The translations under genes and the position numbers were made by a program. Shown here piece by piece: positions 51,184 to 59,563 of a stretch of 64,000 nt of DNA. Positions within the stretch are counted from its first letter, which is position 1, and each line of letters opens with the position of its first letter. The DNA lies in the NCBI GenBank assembly GCA_035553515.1, contig DATNDG010000096.1, positions 4,242 to 68,241 on the forward strand, written 5' to 3'. The DNA is from DAHUYF01 sp035553515. Lineage in GTDB: Bacteria > Pseudomonadota > Alphaproteobacteria > ATCC43930 > CGMCC-115725. The notes below the pieces were generated by a model that searched no databases, had not been told where the DNA came from, and saw only the letters and a list, made by a program, of their open reading frames with translations.

Positions 51184-52047
51184 ATGGCGATCGACTATCA
51201 GCGTCTCAAGAACTGGCCCTTTCCCGAGATCGAGCACAGCTACACCGCCAAGGACAGCATGCTCTACGCGCTGGGCTTGGGCTTCGGCGCCGATCCCATG
51301 GACAAGGATCAGCTCCGCTTCGTCTACGAGGAGGGGCTCCGGGCGCTGCCGACCATGGCGGTGGTGCTGGCCTATACCGGCTTCTGGGCGAAGAATCCCG
51401 AGACCGGCATCGACTGGCGCCGCGTGCTGCATGGCGAGCAGGGACTCGTGCTGCACAAGCCGCTGCCGGCTTCCGGCACGGTGATCGGCCGCACCGTCAT
51501 CGACGAGATCATCGACAAGGGGGCGGGGAAGGGCGCGCTGCTCTATTCGCATCGCGACATCCGCGACAAGGAGACGGGCGAGCTTCTCGCCTCCATCGCC
51601 TCCACCAGCTTCCTGCGCGGCGATGGCGGCTTCGGCGGGCCGGCCGGCCCCACCAGGCCGGTGCACGCGCTGCCCGAACGCGCGCCCGATCTCGCCGCCG
51701 ACATCGCGACCTTGCCGCAGGCGGCGCTGATCTATCGCCTGAGCGGCGACTACAACCCGCTCCACGCCGATCCCGAAATCGCGGCCTCGGCGGGATTTCC
51801 CCGGCCGATCCTGCACGGGCTCTGCACATTCGGAGTGGCGGGTCACGCGCTGCTGCGCACGCTCTGCGGCTACGACCCCGCGCGCTTGAAGCGCATGCAG
51901 GTGCGCTTCTCGGCGCCGGTCTTTCCGGGCGAGACCATCCGCACCGAGATCTGGCGCGAGGACGGCGGCCGCGTCGCCTTCCGCAGCAAGGTCCTCGAGC
52001 GCGACCTCGTGGTCCTCAACAACGGCTTGGCGGAGGTGGCGGGATGA
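51184..52047 (+). CDS. MaoC-like enoyl-CoA hydratase 2
   Basis: 287 residues; a double hot-dog protein as in the hydratase 2 part of MFE-2. The hydratase 2 motif is complete in the C-terminal half: YRLSGDYNPLHADPEIAA, with the catalytic Asp and His, then GFPRPILHGLCTFG. The N-terminal half (YALGLGFGADPMDKDQLRF) is the non-catalytic hot-dog that shapes a long substrate tunnel, usual for bulky acyl-CoAs. It adds water to a trans-2-enoyl-CoA to give the (3R)-hydroxyacyl-CoA used by the SDR next to it. Confidence 0.92.
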   Translation: MAIDYQRLKNWPFPEIEHSYTAKDSMLYALGLGFGADPMDKDQLRFVYEEGLRALPTMAVVLAYTGFWAKNPETGIDWRRVLHGEQGLVLHKPLPASGTVIGRTVIDEIIDKGAGKGALLYSHRDIRDKETGELLASIASTSFLRGDGGFGGPAGPTRPVHALPERAPDLAADIATLPQAALIYRLSGDYNPLHADPEIAASAGFPRPILHGLCTFGVAGHALLRTLCGYDPARLKRMQVRFSAPVFPGETIRTEIWREDGGRVAFRSKVLERDLVVLNNGLAEVAG

Positions 52048-52082
52048 CACGGTCACTTTCGCAACTCCCATTCTCGTCATAC

Positions 52083-52160
52083 CCCCCACCTCACCCCAAC
52101 CCTCTCCGCCCCCGAGGGGCGGAGAGGGAGGGACCCGCGAAGCGGGAGGGTGAGGTGGGG
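52083..52160. repeat. Intergenic palindromic repeat (CTCACC/GGTGAGG type)
   Basis: Outer arms CCCCACCTCACCC and GGGTGAGGTGGGG enclose two smaller hairpins: CCTCTCCGCCCC with GGGGCGGAGAGG, and CCCGC around CGAAG with GCGGG. It lies between the hydratase and the fused thiolase-fold gene. A second, larger element of the same kind is at 55.8-56.0 kb. Such dispersed palindromes occur across many alphaproteobacterial genomes. May stabilise or interrupt the operon transcript. Confidence 0.85.
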
Positions 52161-52217
52161 CATTGGTGAGTTCGCACACTCTGTCACGGTCACGCCTTTC
52201 TGATTTCGAGGAGGATC

Positions 52218-53681
52218 ATGGTCGGCATCGCATCCTTCGGCGGCTACATTCCGCGGCTGCGGCTCGCCCGCAAATCCATCGTCGAGGCCAATAGCTGGTT
52301 CAACGCCGGTCTGCGCGCCTATGCCAAGGCCGAGCGCGCCATCTGCTCCTGGGACGAGGACAGCGTCACCATGGCGGTGGAGGCGGCGCGCGACGCGCTC
52401 GCCGACCGGCCGCGCGAGGGCTTCAAGGCACTCTATCTCGCCACCACCTCGGCGCCCTTCGAGGATCGCCAGAACGCCGGGATCGTGGCGCAGGCGCTGC
52501 GCCTCGGCGCCGAGCTCAACACCATGGACGTCGGCGCTTCGCAGCGCGCCGGCACCACCGGTCTCATCGCCGCGCTCGACCGGGTGGCGGCGCGCGGCGG
52601 CCCGGTGCTCTACCTCTCTGCCGAGAAGCGCCGCGCTGCGGCGGCGAGCCCGGCCGAGCTGCTCTATGGCGACGGCGCCGCGGCGCTGGTGCTCGACCGC
52701 GAGGACGGCGTCGCGCGCTTCCTCGGCAGCCGCTCCGCCTCGGTCGATTTCGTCGATCACTACAAAGGCAAGGGGCGCGAATTCGACTATGGCTGGGAGG
52801 AACGCTGGATCCGCGACGAGGGCTATCTGAAGCTGGTGCCGCCGGTGATTGCGGGGGCACTCGCCGAATGCGGGCTGAAGCCGGCGGACATCGCGCATTT
52901 CTGTTTGCCCTGCACGCTGCCGCGGGTGGTGCAGGGGATCGCCAAGCAGGTGGGGCTGCCTGAAGCGAGCGTCCGCCCCAATCTCGACGGTCTCTGCGGC
53001 GATACCGGCACCGCGCATCCGCTGGTGATGCTGGTGCATGCGCTGCAGGAGGCGAAGCCGGGCGAGCGCATCCTGGTGGCGAGCTTCGGCAACGGCTCGG
53101 ACGCGCTCATCTTCGAGGCGACGGCGGCGCTGCCGGCGATGCAGCAGGCGCGGCGCGGCATCCTCGGCTCGCTGAAGCGGCGAAAGGAAGAGACCAACTA
53201 CGCCAAGTATCTCGCCTTCAACGACCTCCTCAAGATGGAGCGGGGCTTGCGATCGGAGGTCGACAAGCAGACGCCGCTCACCACGCTCTACCGCAAGAAG
53301 GACATGCTGCTCTCGCTGGTGGGCGGACGCTGCGAGCGCTGCGGCACGGTGCAGTTCCCGAAATCCAACATCTGCGTCAACCCGAACTGCCGCGCCATGC
53401 ATACCCAGGTGGATCAGCCCTTCTCCGAATTCTCGGGCAAGGTCATGTCGTTCACCGCCGACAATCTCACCTATTGCCCGGAGCCGCCGGCGCATTACGG
53501 CATGGTGCAATTCGCCGAGGGCGGGCGGATGATGATAGACTTCACCGAGGTCGATCAGGGCAAGGTCGAGGTCGGCATGCCGATGCGCATGGTGTTCCGC
53601 ATCAAGGAGCTGGACCCTGCGCGCGGCTTCACCAAATATTTCTGGAAGGCGGCGCCCGCGGGCGACGCAAGGGAGGCCTGA
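52218..53681 (+). CDS. Fused thiolase-fold (HMG-CoA synthase-like) and DUF35 zinc-ribbon/OB-fold protein
   Basis: 487 residues. Residues 1-330 resemble HMG-CoA synthase/KAS III (VGIASFGGYIPRLRL, YGDGAAALVL, SFGNGSDALIFE). At the place of the catalytic Cys (ACKAGT in archaeal HMG-CoA synthases) it reads ASQRAGT, with Gln at 109, and the usual His is not apparent either. Residues 370-480 are a DUF35 unit: zinc ribbon CERCGTVQFPKSNICVNPNC and an OB-fold. It may be a non-condensing scaffold or a retro-aldolase-like partner of the thiolase that starts two bases after its stop. Start at 52218 follows GAGGAG. Confidence 0.85.
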   Translation: MVGIASFGGYIPRLRLARKSIVEANSWFNAGLRAYAKAERAICSWDEDSVTMAVEAARDALADRPREGFKALYLATTSAPFEDRQNAGIVAQALRLGAELNTMDVGASQRAGTTGLIAALDRVAARGGPVLYLSAEKRRAAAASPAELLYGDGAAALVLDREDGVARFLGSRSASVDFVDHYKGKGREFDYGWEERWIRDEGYLKLVPPVIAGALAECGLKPADIAHFCLPCTLPRVVQGIAKQVGLPEASVRPNLDGLCGDTGTAHPLVMLVHALQEAKPGERILVASFGNGSDALIFEATAALPAMQQARRGILGSLKRRKEETNYAKYLAFNDLLKMERGLRSEVDKQTPLTTLYRKKDMLLSLVGGRCERCGTVQFPKSNICVNPNCRAMHTQVDQPFSEFSGKVMSFTADNLTYCPEPPAHYGMVQFAEGGRMMIDFTEVDQGKVEVGMPMRMVFRIKELDPARGFTKYFWKAAPAGDAREA

Positions 53682-53683
53682 CG

Positions 53684-54889
53684 ATGGCGAAGGGAATCCG
53701 CGACAAGGTGGCGATCCTCGGCATGGGGTGCTCGAAATTCGGCGAGCGCTGGGATCGCGAGGCCGACGATCTCATCGTCGAGGCCTATGAGGAGGCGATC
53801 GCCGATGCCGGCATCGAGACCAGCCAGATCGAGGCGGCATGGTTCTCCACCGCCATCGAGGAGCAGCATGTCGGCAAGTCCGGCGTACCGCTGGCGACCG
53901 CGCTCCGGCTCCCCTACATCCCGGTGACGCGCGTCGAGAATTATTGCGCCTCGGGCTCCGAAGCCTTCCGCGGTGCCACATATGCGGTGGCATCGGGCGC
54001 CTGCGACATCGCGCTGGCGCTCGGCGTCGAGAAGCTCAAGGACACCGGCTATGGCGGCCTGCCGCAGCGCGGCCGCGGCGCGCTCAATTCCATGTACTGG
54101 GCGAACATCTCGGCGCCGGGCAGCTTCGCTCAGCTCGCTGCGGCCTATCGCGCCAAGCACGGCGTCTCGCGCGACGAGCTGAAGCAGGCGATGGCGCATA
54201 TCTCGGTGAAGAGCCATGACAATGGCAGCCGCAATCCCAAGGCGCATCTGCAGAACAAGATCACCGAGGAGGCGGTGCTGAAGGCGCCGCTCGTGGCGGA
54301 GCCGCTCGGCCTCTACGATTGCTGCGGCGTCTCCGACGGTTCGGCCTGCGCCATCGTCACCACGCCGGAGATCGCCAAGAGCCTCGGCAAGCACGACCTC
54401 ATCACCGTCAAGGCGCTGCAGCTCGCCGTCTCGAACGGCCAGGAGGCGCAGCACAATTCCTGGGACGGCAGCTACTTCGCCACCGCGCGCGCCGCGGCCA
54501 AGCGCGCCTATCAGGAAGCCGGCATCGACAAGCCACGCGAGCAGCTCTCGCTCGTCGAGGCGCATGACTGCTTCTCGATCACCGAGCTGGTGACGCTCGA
54601 GGACCTCTTCATCTCGCCAGAGGGCGGCGCGGTGAAGGACGTGCTCGACGGCTTCTATGATGCCGACGGCCAGGTGCCGTGCCAGATCGACGGCGGCCTC
54701 AAATGCTTCGGCCATCCGATCGGCGCTTCGGGCCTGCGCATGATCTACGAGATCTATCTGCAGATGCAGGGCCGCGCCGGCGCGCGCCAGCGTCAGCAGG
54801 AGCCGGTGCGCGGCCTCGTGCACAATCTGGGCGGCATGCCGCATCAGAACGTCTGCTCGATCGCCATCATCGGCAAGCACGGCACCTGA
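53684..54889 (+). CDS. Thiolase family protein (acetyl-CoA acetyltransferase/lipid-transfer type)
   Basis: 401 residues. The catalytic Cys is C88 (ENYCASGSEAF), H294 is in VEAHDCFSITE, and H344 is in KCFGHPIGASG, so all three active-site motifs are intact. The protein belongs to the SCP-x/lipid-transfer-like group that pairs with DUF35 proteins. It starts with a GGGAGG site two bases after the fused DUF35 gene. It probably cleaves the carbon chain after racemisation, hydration and oxidation by its neighbours. Confidence 0.92.
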   Translation: MAKGIRDKVAILGMGCSKFGERWDREADDLIVEAYEEAIADAGIETSQIEAAWFSTAIEEQHVGKSGVPLATALRLPYIPVTRVENYCASGSEAFRGATYAVASGACDIALALGVEKLKDTGYGGLPQRGRGALNSMYWANISAPGSFAQLAAAYRAKHGVSRDELKQAMAHISVKSHDNGSRNPKAHLQNKITEEAVLKAPLVAEPLGLYDCCGVSDGSACAIVTTPEIAKSLGKHDLITVKALQLAVSNGQEAQHNSWDGSYFATARAAAKRAYQEAGIDKPREQLSLVEAHDCFSITELVTLEDLFISPEGGAVKDVLDGFYDADGQVPCQIDGGLKCFGHPIGASGLRMIYEIYLQMQGRAGARQRQQEPVRGLVHNLGGMPHQNVCSIAIIGKHGT

Positions 54890-54907
54890 TCGGCCGCGCC
54901 GCCGGCG

Positions 54908-55793
54908 ATGTTCGAGGGCTTCACCGAAAAGCGCGTCGCTCTCGCCGAGGCAGAGATCTTCTGCCGCCTCGGCGGCAGCGGGCCGCCGTTGCTGCTGCTG
55001 CACGGCTATCCGCAGACTCACGTCTGCTGGCATCGCGTGGCGCCGCGCCTCATGCGGCAGTTCAGCCTGGTGATCCCCGATCTGCGCGGCTATGGCGCAA
55101 GCCGCGGGCCCCGGCCCGATCCCGAGCATCGGGGCCAGTCGAAGCGCGCCATGGCGAAGGATATGGCGGAGCTCATGTCGGCGCTGGGCCATGAGCGCTT
55201 CCTGCTCGCCGGTCACGATCGCGGGGCGCGCGTCGGATTTCGCCTGGCGCTCGATCATGCGGCGCGGGTCGAGCGCTTTGCCGCGCTCGACATCATCCCG
55301 ACACTCGATGTCTGGGAGACGATGGACGCGGACAAGGCGCTGGCGAGCTATCACTGGCTCTTCCTCGCCGTCCCCGCGCCGCTGCCCGAGACGCTGATTG
55401 CCGCCGATCCCGACTTCTATATCCGCCATCTCCTCGACCGCTGGGTCGGGCGCCCGGATGCGCTCCATCCGTTGGCGGTGGACGCTTATCTCCGGCAATT
55501 CCACGATGCCGCGGTCGTCGCCGCCACCTGCGAGGATTATCGCGCCGGCGCCAGCATCGACCGGCGTGAGGATGGCGCCGACCGCGCGCGGCGCCAAGAT
55601 CGCCTGCCCGGTGCTGGTGCTCTGGGGCAGGCACTATCTCTCGCCGCGCGCCGGTTCGCCGCTGGCCGTCTGGCGCCGCTGGGCGGACGATGCGCGCGAG
55701 GTGGCGCTCGATTGCGGCCATTTCATCGCCGAGGAAGCGCCCGAGGATTGCGCCGCTGCGCTCGCGTCATTCTTCGCGGGATCGCGTCTCTAG
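54908..55793 (+). pseudogene. Haloacetate dehalogenase-like alpha/beta hydrolase, frameshifted
   Basis: The first 215 residues are a good match to fluoroacetate/haloacetate dehalogenases: LLLLHGYPQTHVCWHRVAP, IPDLRGYGAS, and the nucleophile Asp in AGHDRGARVGF. Near 55570-55600 the frame shifts by one base. The rest is in the next frame: KIACPVLVLWGRHYLSP, then LDCGHFIAEEAPED with the catalytic His, stop at 55791-55793. So the gene is complete except for one small insertion or two-base deletion in a GC-rich run. It could be a sequencing error, but as given the product would be truncated. Last gene of the acyl-CoA operon. Confidence 0.8.
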
Positions 55794-55795
55794 TC

Positions 55796-55981
55796 CCTCT
55801 CCGCGCGCAGCGGGGAGAGGGAAGGGACCCCGTGGCTCGTAAGAGTCACGGGGAGGGTGAGGTGTGTCCCACCGCGGCACCAGCGCATCCTCCATCGACA
55901 CCCACCTCACCCGGCTCCCCGCGTCAAGCGCGGGGTCGCCACCCTCTCCGCCCGCTTGCAGTGCAAGCGGGCGGAGAGGGG
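55796..55981. repeat. Cluster of intergenic palindromic repeats
   Basis: Four hairpins in a row. The last is the most striking: 19-base perfect arms 55942-55960 and 55962-55980 around a single G. The first has CCCTCTCC and GGGGAGAGGG arms; AGGGTGAGGTGTG near 55855 can pair with CACCCACCTCACCC near 55900; and CCCCGCG pairs with CGCGGGG at 55918-55936. It shares CTCACC/GGTGAGG and CCTCTCCGCCC elements with the repeat at 52083. It may end or insulate the transcript between the acyl-CoA operon and the transporter operon. Confidence 0.85.
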
Positions 55982-56105
55982 CTATTTAAAGCTTCAGGGG
56001 ATGGTTACCGGCGCTAAATAACACGGAATAATTTTGTTCTATAGAGTTTTTCACGCGCGATGTAGGATGCAATCCGTGAATTCACATGACGTATTCGTAG
56101 ATTTG

Positions 56106-56903
56106 ATGCCGCAGACTCAGCCTTACATAGAAGTCGCGAGCCTTGCCCATCGCTACAGCCGGTCACGGCCCGTCCTGGAGCGGGTCGATCTCGGCGTTGC
56201 CGAGGGCGAGATCGTCGCCGTGGTGGGCCGCAGCGGCAGCGGCAAGTCGACTCTGCTCCAGCTGCTCGCCGGCTTCGCGCGGCCTTCGGAGGGCCGCATC
56301 GCGATTGCCGGCCGCCCGGTCGTGGCGCCGTCGCCGGCCTGCGTCCTGATGTTCCAGGAGCCGTCGCTCTATCCCTGGATGACCGTGGCCGAGAACATCG
56401 CCGTCGGCCTCGAATTCGCCGGTCGCGGCCGGCACGCGGGCGAGCGCGTCAAGACGCTCCTCAAGCTGGTGCAGCTCGAGGATTTCGCCGACGTCAATGT
56501 GCAGCGCCTCTCGGGCGGCCAGCAGCAGCGCGTGGCCTTTGCCCGCTCGCTTGCGCCCGAGCCCGAGGTGCTGCTGCTCGACGAGCCCTTCTCCGGGCTC
56601 GATCCGCTGACCCGCGTGGCGCTGCAGCACGAGGTGCGGCAGATCGCGCGCCGGCTCGGGCTCACGCTGATCATCGTCACCCATGATTTCGAGGAGGCGA
56701 TCACACTGGCCGATCGCGTCCTGGTCCTGGCCGGGCGACCCGGGCGGATCGTCGACGAGCTGCCGATCCGGCTGGACACGCCGCGCCCGCGCGACTCTGC
56801 CGATTTCCGGCGGACGCGCGCCCGCCTCGCCGAGCTCTTCCACCGCGCCGAGCACGCCGACGCACCGGGATTTCCCGAGCCGGCCCGCCTCGCCGTCGGC
56901 TAA
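56106..56903 (+). CDS. ABC transporter ATP-binding protein (nitrate/sulfonate/taurine type)
   Basis: About 265 residues; ATG 56106 or 56067 can serve, neither with a strong ribosome site. Walker A GRSGSGKST, Q-loop QEPSLYPWM, signature LSGGQQQR, Walker B VLLLDEPFSGLD and H-loop THDFEEAI are all present. The family (TauB/SsuB/NrtD) energises uptake of sulfonates, nitrate or other small anions. It leads an operon with the binding protein and permease. The upstream region 56010-56050 is AT-rich and probably holds the promoter, just after the palindromic repeats. Confidence 0.92.
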   Translation: MPQTQPYIEVASLAHRYSRSRPVLERVDLGVAEGEIVAVVGRSGSGKSTLLQLLAGFARPSEGRIAIAGRPVVAPSPACVLMFQEPSLYPWMTVAENIAVGLEFAGRGRHAGERVKTLLKLVQLEDFADVNVQRLSGGQQQRVAFARSLAPEPEVLLLDEPFSGLDPLTRVALQHEVRQIARRLGLTLIIVTHDFEEAITLADRVLVLAGRPGRIVDELPIRLDTPRPRDSADFRRTRARLAELFHRAEHADAPGFPEPARLAVG

Positions 56904-56933
56904 CGCTCCTTTCGCCCCAAAGCAGGTTTTGTC

Positions 56934-58160
56934 ATGGACGAGAATGATTTTCCTTTGACCCGTGCAGCGCTCGGCCGCGTGTCGCGGCGCGATCTTCTCG
57001 ACTACTTCGCGGCGGGCGGCCTCGCGGCGCTGGCCGCTGCGGCGCCCGGGCGGGCGGCCGCAGCCGAGGGCGACGACACGGTGCGCATTGGCTATCTGCC
57101 GATCACCGACGCCGCTTCGCTCCTGGTCGCGCATGCGCAGGGCTATTTCGAGCAGGAAGGGCTGAAGGTTGCGAAGCCGACCTTGATCCGCGGCTGGGCG
57201 GAGATCGCCGAAGGCTTCGCGGCGCGCCGCTTCAACGTCGTCCACCTGCTCAATCCGGTGCCGATGTGGATGCGCTACAACAACCGCATCCGCGCCAAGA
57301 TCGTCGCCTGGGGCCACACCAACGGCTCCGGCATCGTCGTCGGTCAGCACACAGGGATCAAAAGCTTCGCCGATCTCGGCGGCAAGCAGATCGCGGTGCC
57401 GTTCTGGTATTCCAATCACAACATCATGCTGCAGATGGCGCTGCGCGCCGCGGGCGTCAAATCGGTGATCAGGTCGCAGACCGCGAAGCTCGCGCCCGAC
57501 GAGTGCAATCTTCAGGTCATGGCGCCGCCGGAGATGACCGCCGGGCTCGCCGCGCGCAAGATCGACGGCTACATCGTCGCCGAGCCCTTCAACGCGCTGG
57601 GCGAGATGAAGGCCAAGGCGCGCATGCTGCGCTTTACCGGCGATATCTGGAAGAACCATCCGTGCTGCGTCATCACCATGCACGAGGACGACATCGTGGC
57701 GCGGCCGGCATGGACGCAGAAGATCGTCAACGCCATCGTCCGCGCCGAGATCTACGCCGCGCAGCACCGCGAGGAAGTGGCGAAGATGCTCTCGGCCGAC
57801 GGCAAGGGCTACCTGCCCGTGCCCGGCAACGTCGTCGACCGCGCCATGAACTACTACGATGTCGGCTTCTACGGCCCGACCCACGCGCTCGAGCACGAGG
57901 CGCAGTGGCACAACCACCGCATCGATTTCCAGCCCTGGCCCTATCCCTCGGCGACGAAGCTGGTGGTCGAGGCCATGAACAAGACGGTGGTTGCCGGCGA
58001 CACCACATTTCTCAAGAACCTGGATCCCGATTTCGTCGCCAAGGATCTGGTCGATTACGACCATGTCCGCGCCGCGCTCGCCAAGTTTCCCGACTGGGAG
58101 AAGGCGGTGGGTGTCGATCCTGCCCATGCCTTCGAGCGCAAAGAGGTCATCGCCTTATGA
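56934..58160 (+). CDS. ABC transporter substrate-binding protein (NitT/TauT family)
   Basis: 408 residues. The N-terminus has a twin-arginine-type signal (VSRRDLLDYFAAGGLAALAAA), so the protein is exported, possibly folded. The binding domain begins TVRIGYLPITDAASLLVAHA and includes FWYSNHNIMLQMALR and KIDGYIVAEPFNALG. It is similar to binding proteins for nitrate, sulfonates or thiamine precursors. It feeds the ATPase/permease pair; its stop overlaps the permease start (ATGA). The ligand cannot be told by eye. Confidence 0.92.
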   Translation: MDENDFPLTRAALGRVSRRDLLDYFAAGGLAALAAAAPGRAAAAEGDDTVRIGYLPITDAASLLVAHAQGYFEQEGLKVAKPTLIRGWAEIAEGFAARRFNVVHLLNPVPMWMRYNNRIRAKIVAWGHTNGSGIVVGQHTGIKSFADLGGKQIAVPFWYSNHNIMLQMALRAAGVKSVIRSQTAKLAPDECNLQVMAPPEMTAGLAARKIDGYIVAEPFNALGEMKAKARMLRFTGDIWKNHPCCVITMHEDDIVARPAWTQKIVNAIVRAEIYAAQHREEVAKMLSADGKGYLPVPGNVVDRAMNYYDVGFYGPTHALEHEAQWHNHRIDFQPWPYPSATKLVVEAMNKTVVAGDTTFLKNLDPDFVAKDLVDYDHVRAALAKFPDWEKAVGVDPAHAFERKEVIAL

Positions 58161-58987
58161 GCGAGCTGTCGCTGGCGCCAGGGCGGTCGGCCGGCGCTCG
58201 CGCGGAGCCGTCGCGCCGATCGGCGGTCGTGGCCGGGTTTCTTTATCCGCTTGTCGGCATGGCGGCGCTCTTCGTCGTCTGGTGGCTTGGCGGTGCGATC
58301 GTCGCAGCCGATCCCGATCTCAATGCGTTCAGCGACTTCGCGCCCGTGCCGGCGATCGACGCTCTCTTCCATCTCGTCGCCAGCGGCAAGATCTGGCCGC
58401 AGGCGCTGGCGAGCCTGTCGCGCATCGGCCAGGGTCTGGCGATCGCCGTGCTCATCGGCGTGCCGGTCGGCATCGCCATCGGGCGCAGCCGCAGCTTTGC
58501 GCGCATCACCCATGTGCCGTTCCAGTTCCTGCGGATGATCAGCCCGCTCGCCTGGATGCCCATCGCGGTCATGGCGTTCGCGACCTGGGATGGCGCCATC
58601 ATCTTCCTCATCGCCGCCGCCGCGGTCTGGCCGATCGCCTTTGCCACCGCCAACGGGCTGCGCAAGCTGCACCCGAACTGGCACAAGGTCGCACGCAATC
58701 TCGGGGCCGGGCCCGCGCGGATGCTCTGGCGCATCACCCTGCCGGCCGTGGCGCAAGACATTCTCACCGGCATCCGCCTCGCCGTCGGCATCGCCTGGAT
58801 CATTCTCGTGCCGGCGGAGTATCTGGGCGTCACCTCCGGGCTTGGCTACGCCATCAACGATGCGCGCGACACGCTGCGCTACGACAATCTCGCGGCTATC
58901 GTCCTCTTCATCGGCATCCTGGGTTTCGCTATGGATAGCTGCTGCCTTGCGGTGATCCGCCGCTACGCCTGGCATCCCGAAAACTGA
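58157..58987 (+). CDS. ABC transporter permease (NitT/TauT family)
   Basis: 276 residues, ATG 58157 overlapping the stop of the binding protein by 4 nt. Six hydrophobic helices, starting with FLYPLVGMAALFVVWWLGG. The EAA loop that contacts the ATPase is NLGAGPARMLWRITLPAVAQ. It forms the channel of the nitrate/sulfonate/taurine-type importer. The ATPase gene is upstream, the OsmC-like and acyl-CoA dehydrogenase-like genes follow on the same strand. Confidence 0.92.
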   Translation: MSELSLAPGRSAGARAEPSRRSAVVAGFLYPLVGMAALFVVWWLGGAIVAADPDLNAFSDFAPVPAIDALFHLVASGKIWPQALASLSRIGQGLAIAVLIGVPVGIAIGRSRSFARITHVPFQFLRMISPLAWMPIAVMAFATWDGAIIFLIAAAAVWPIAFATANGLRKLHPNWHKVARNLGAGPARMLWRITLPAVAQDILTGIRLAVGIAWIILVPAEYLGVTSGLGYAINDARDTLRYDNLAAIVLFIGILGFAMDSCCLAVIRRYAWHPEN

Positions 58988-59032
58988 TCCCGGCGGCGCA
59001 CCCGCATTTTCTTCCAACAGAGGAGCGATTAC

Positions 59033-59563
59033 ATGGCGACCACCACCACCAAGACGCGGCTCACTCCGGTCGACGGCCAGGGCCTGGCGCAGCTCGCGGC
59101 CAAGGGCAAGTCCGATCCGAGCCAGGTGCGGACGGCGAAATGCCGGACGGTTGCCGAAGGGCGCTTCCGCCACCTCAATTACATCCGCAATCTGCCGGTG
59201 CATGTTGTGGACGAGCCGCCAGCGCTGCTGGGCGACGACACCGCGCCCAACCCGTCGGAAGCGGCGCTCGCCGCGCTCGGCTCCTGCATCTCGGTGGGCA
59301 TCCATGCCAATGCTGTCCATCGCGGCATCGCGCTGACCCGCATCGAGCTCGAGCTCGAGGGCGACATCAACATCACGTCGGTCTGGGGCGTCGGTGATCT
59401 CGGGCCGAAGCCGGTGGGCTTCACCGCCGTGCGCATCCGCGCCCATGTCGAGGGTGATGCCGATCGCGCCACGCTCGACGAGCTGGTGGCGCATGCCGTG
59501 CGCTGGTCGCCGGTGACCGGCACCTTCCGCAACCCCGTTCCCGTCACCGTCGATCTTGCCTGA
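59033..59563 (+). CDS. OsmC-like protein with one of the two redox Cys replaced
   Basis: 176 residues. The OsmC fold is visible: NPSEAALAALGSCISVGI with the first active Cys, C85, and RIRAHVEGDADRATLDEL. In the second motif, which normally reads CPV, there is Ser instead (AVRWSPVTGTFRNPVPV, S159). So the usual two-Cys peroxidase cycle cannot run, and the protein may have a different role. It sits 45 bases after the permease, overlaps the next gene by 8 bases, and is probably co-expressed with both. Confidence 0.85.
   Translation: MATTTTKTRLTPVDGQGLAQLAAKGKSDPSQVRTAKCRTVAEGRFRHLNYIRNLPVHVVDEPPALLGDDTAPNPSEAALAALGSCISVGIHANAVHRGIALTRIELELEGDINITSVWGVGDLGPKPVGFTAVRIRAHVEGDADRATLDELVAHAVRWSPVTGTFRNPVPVTVDLA

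Noticed and set aside
53555..55597. Leftward open frame of 680 codons across the thiolase region
   Set aside because: It spans two rightward genes with clear active-site motifs and shows no domain of its own.
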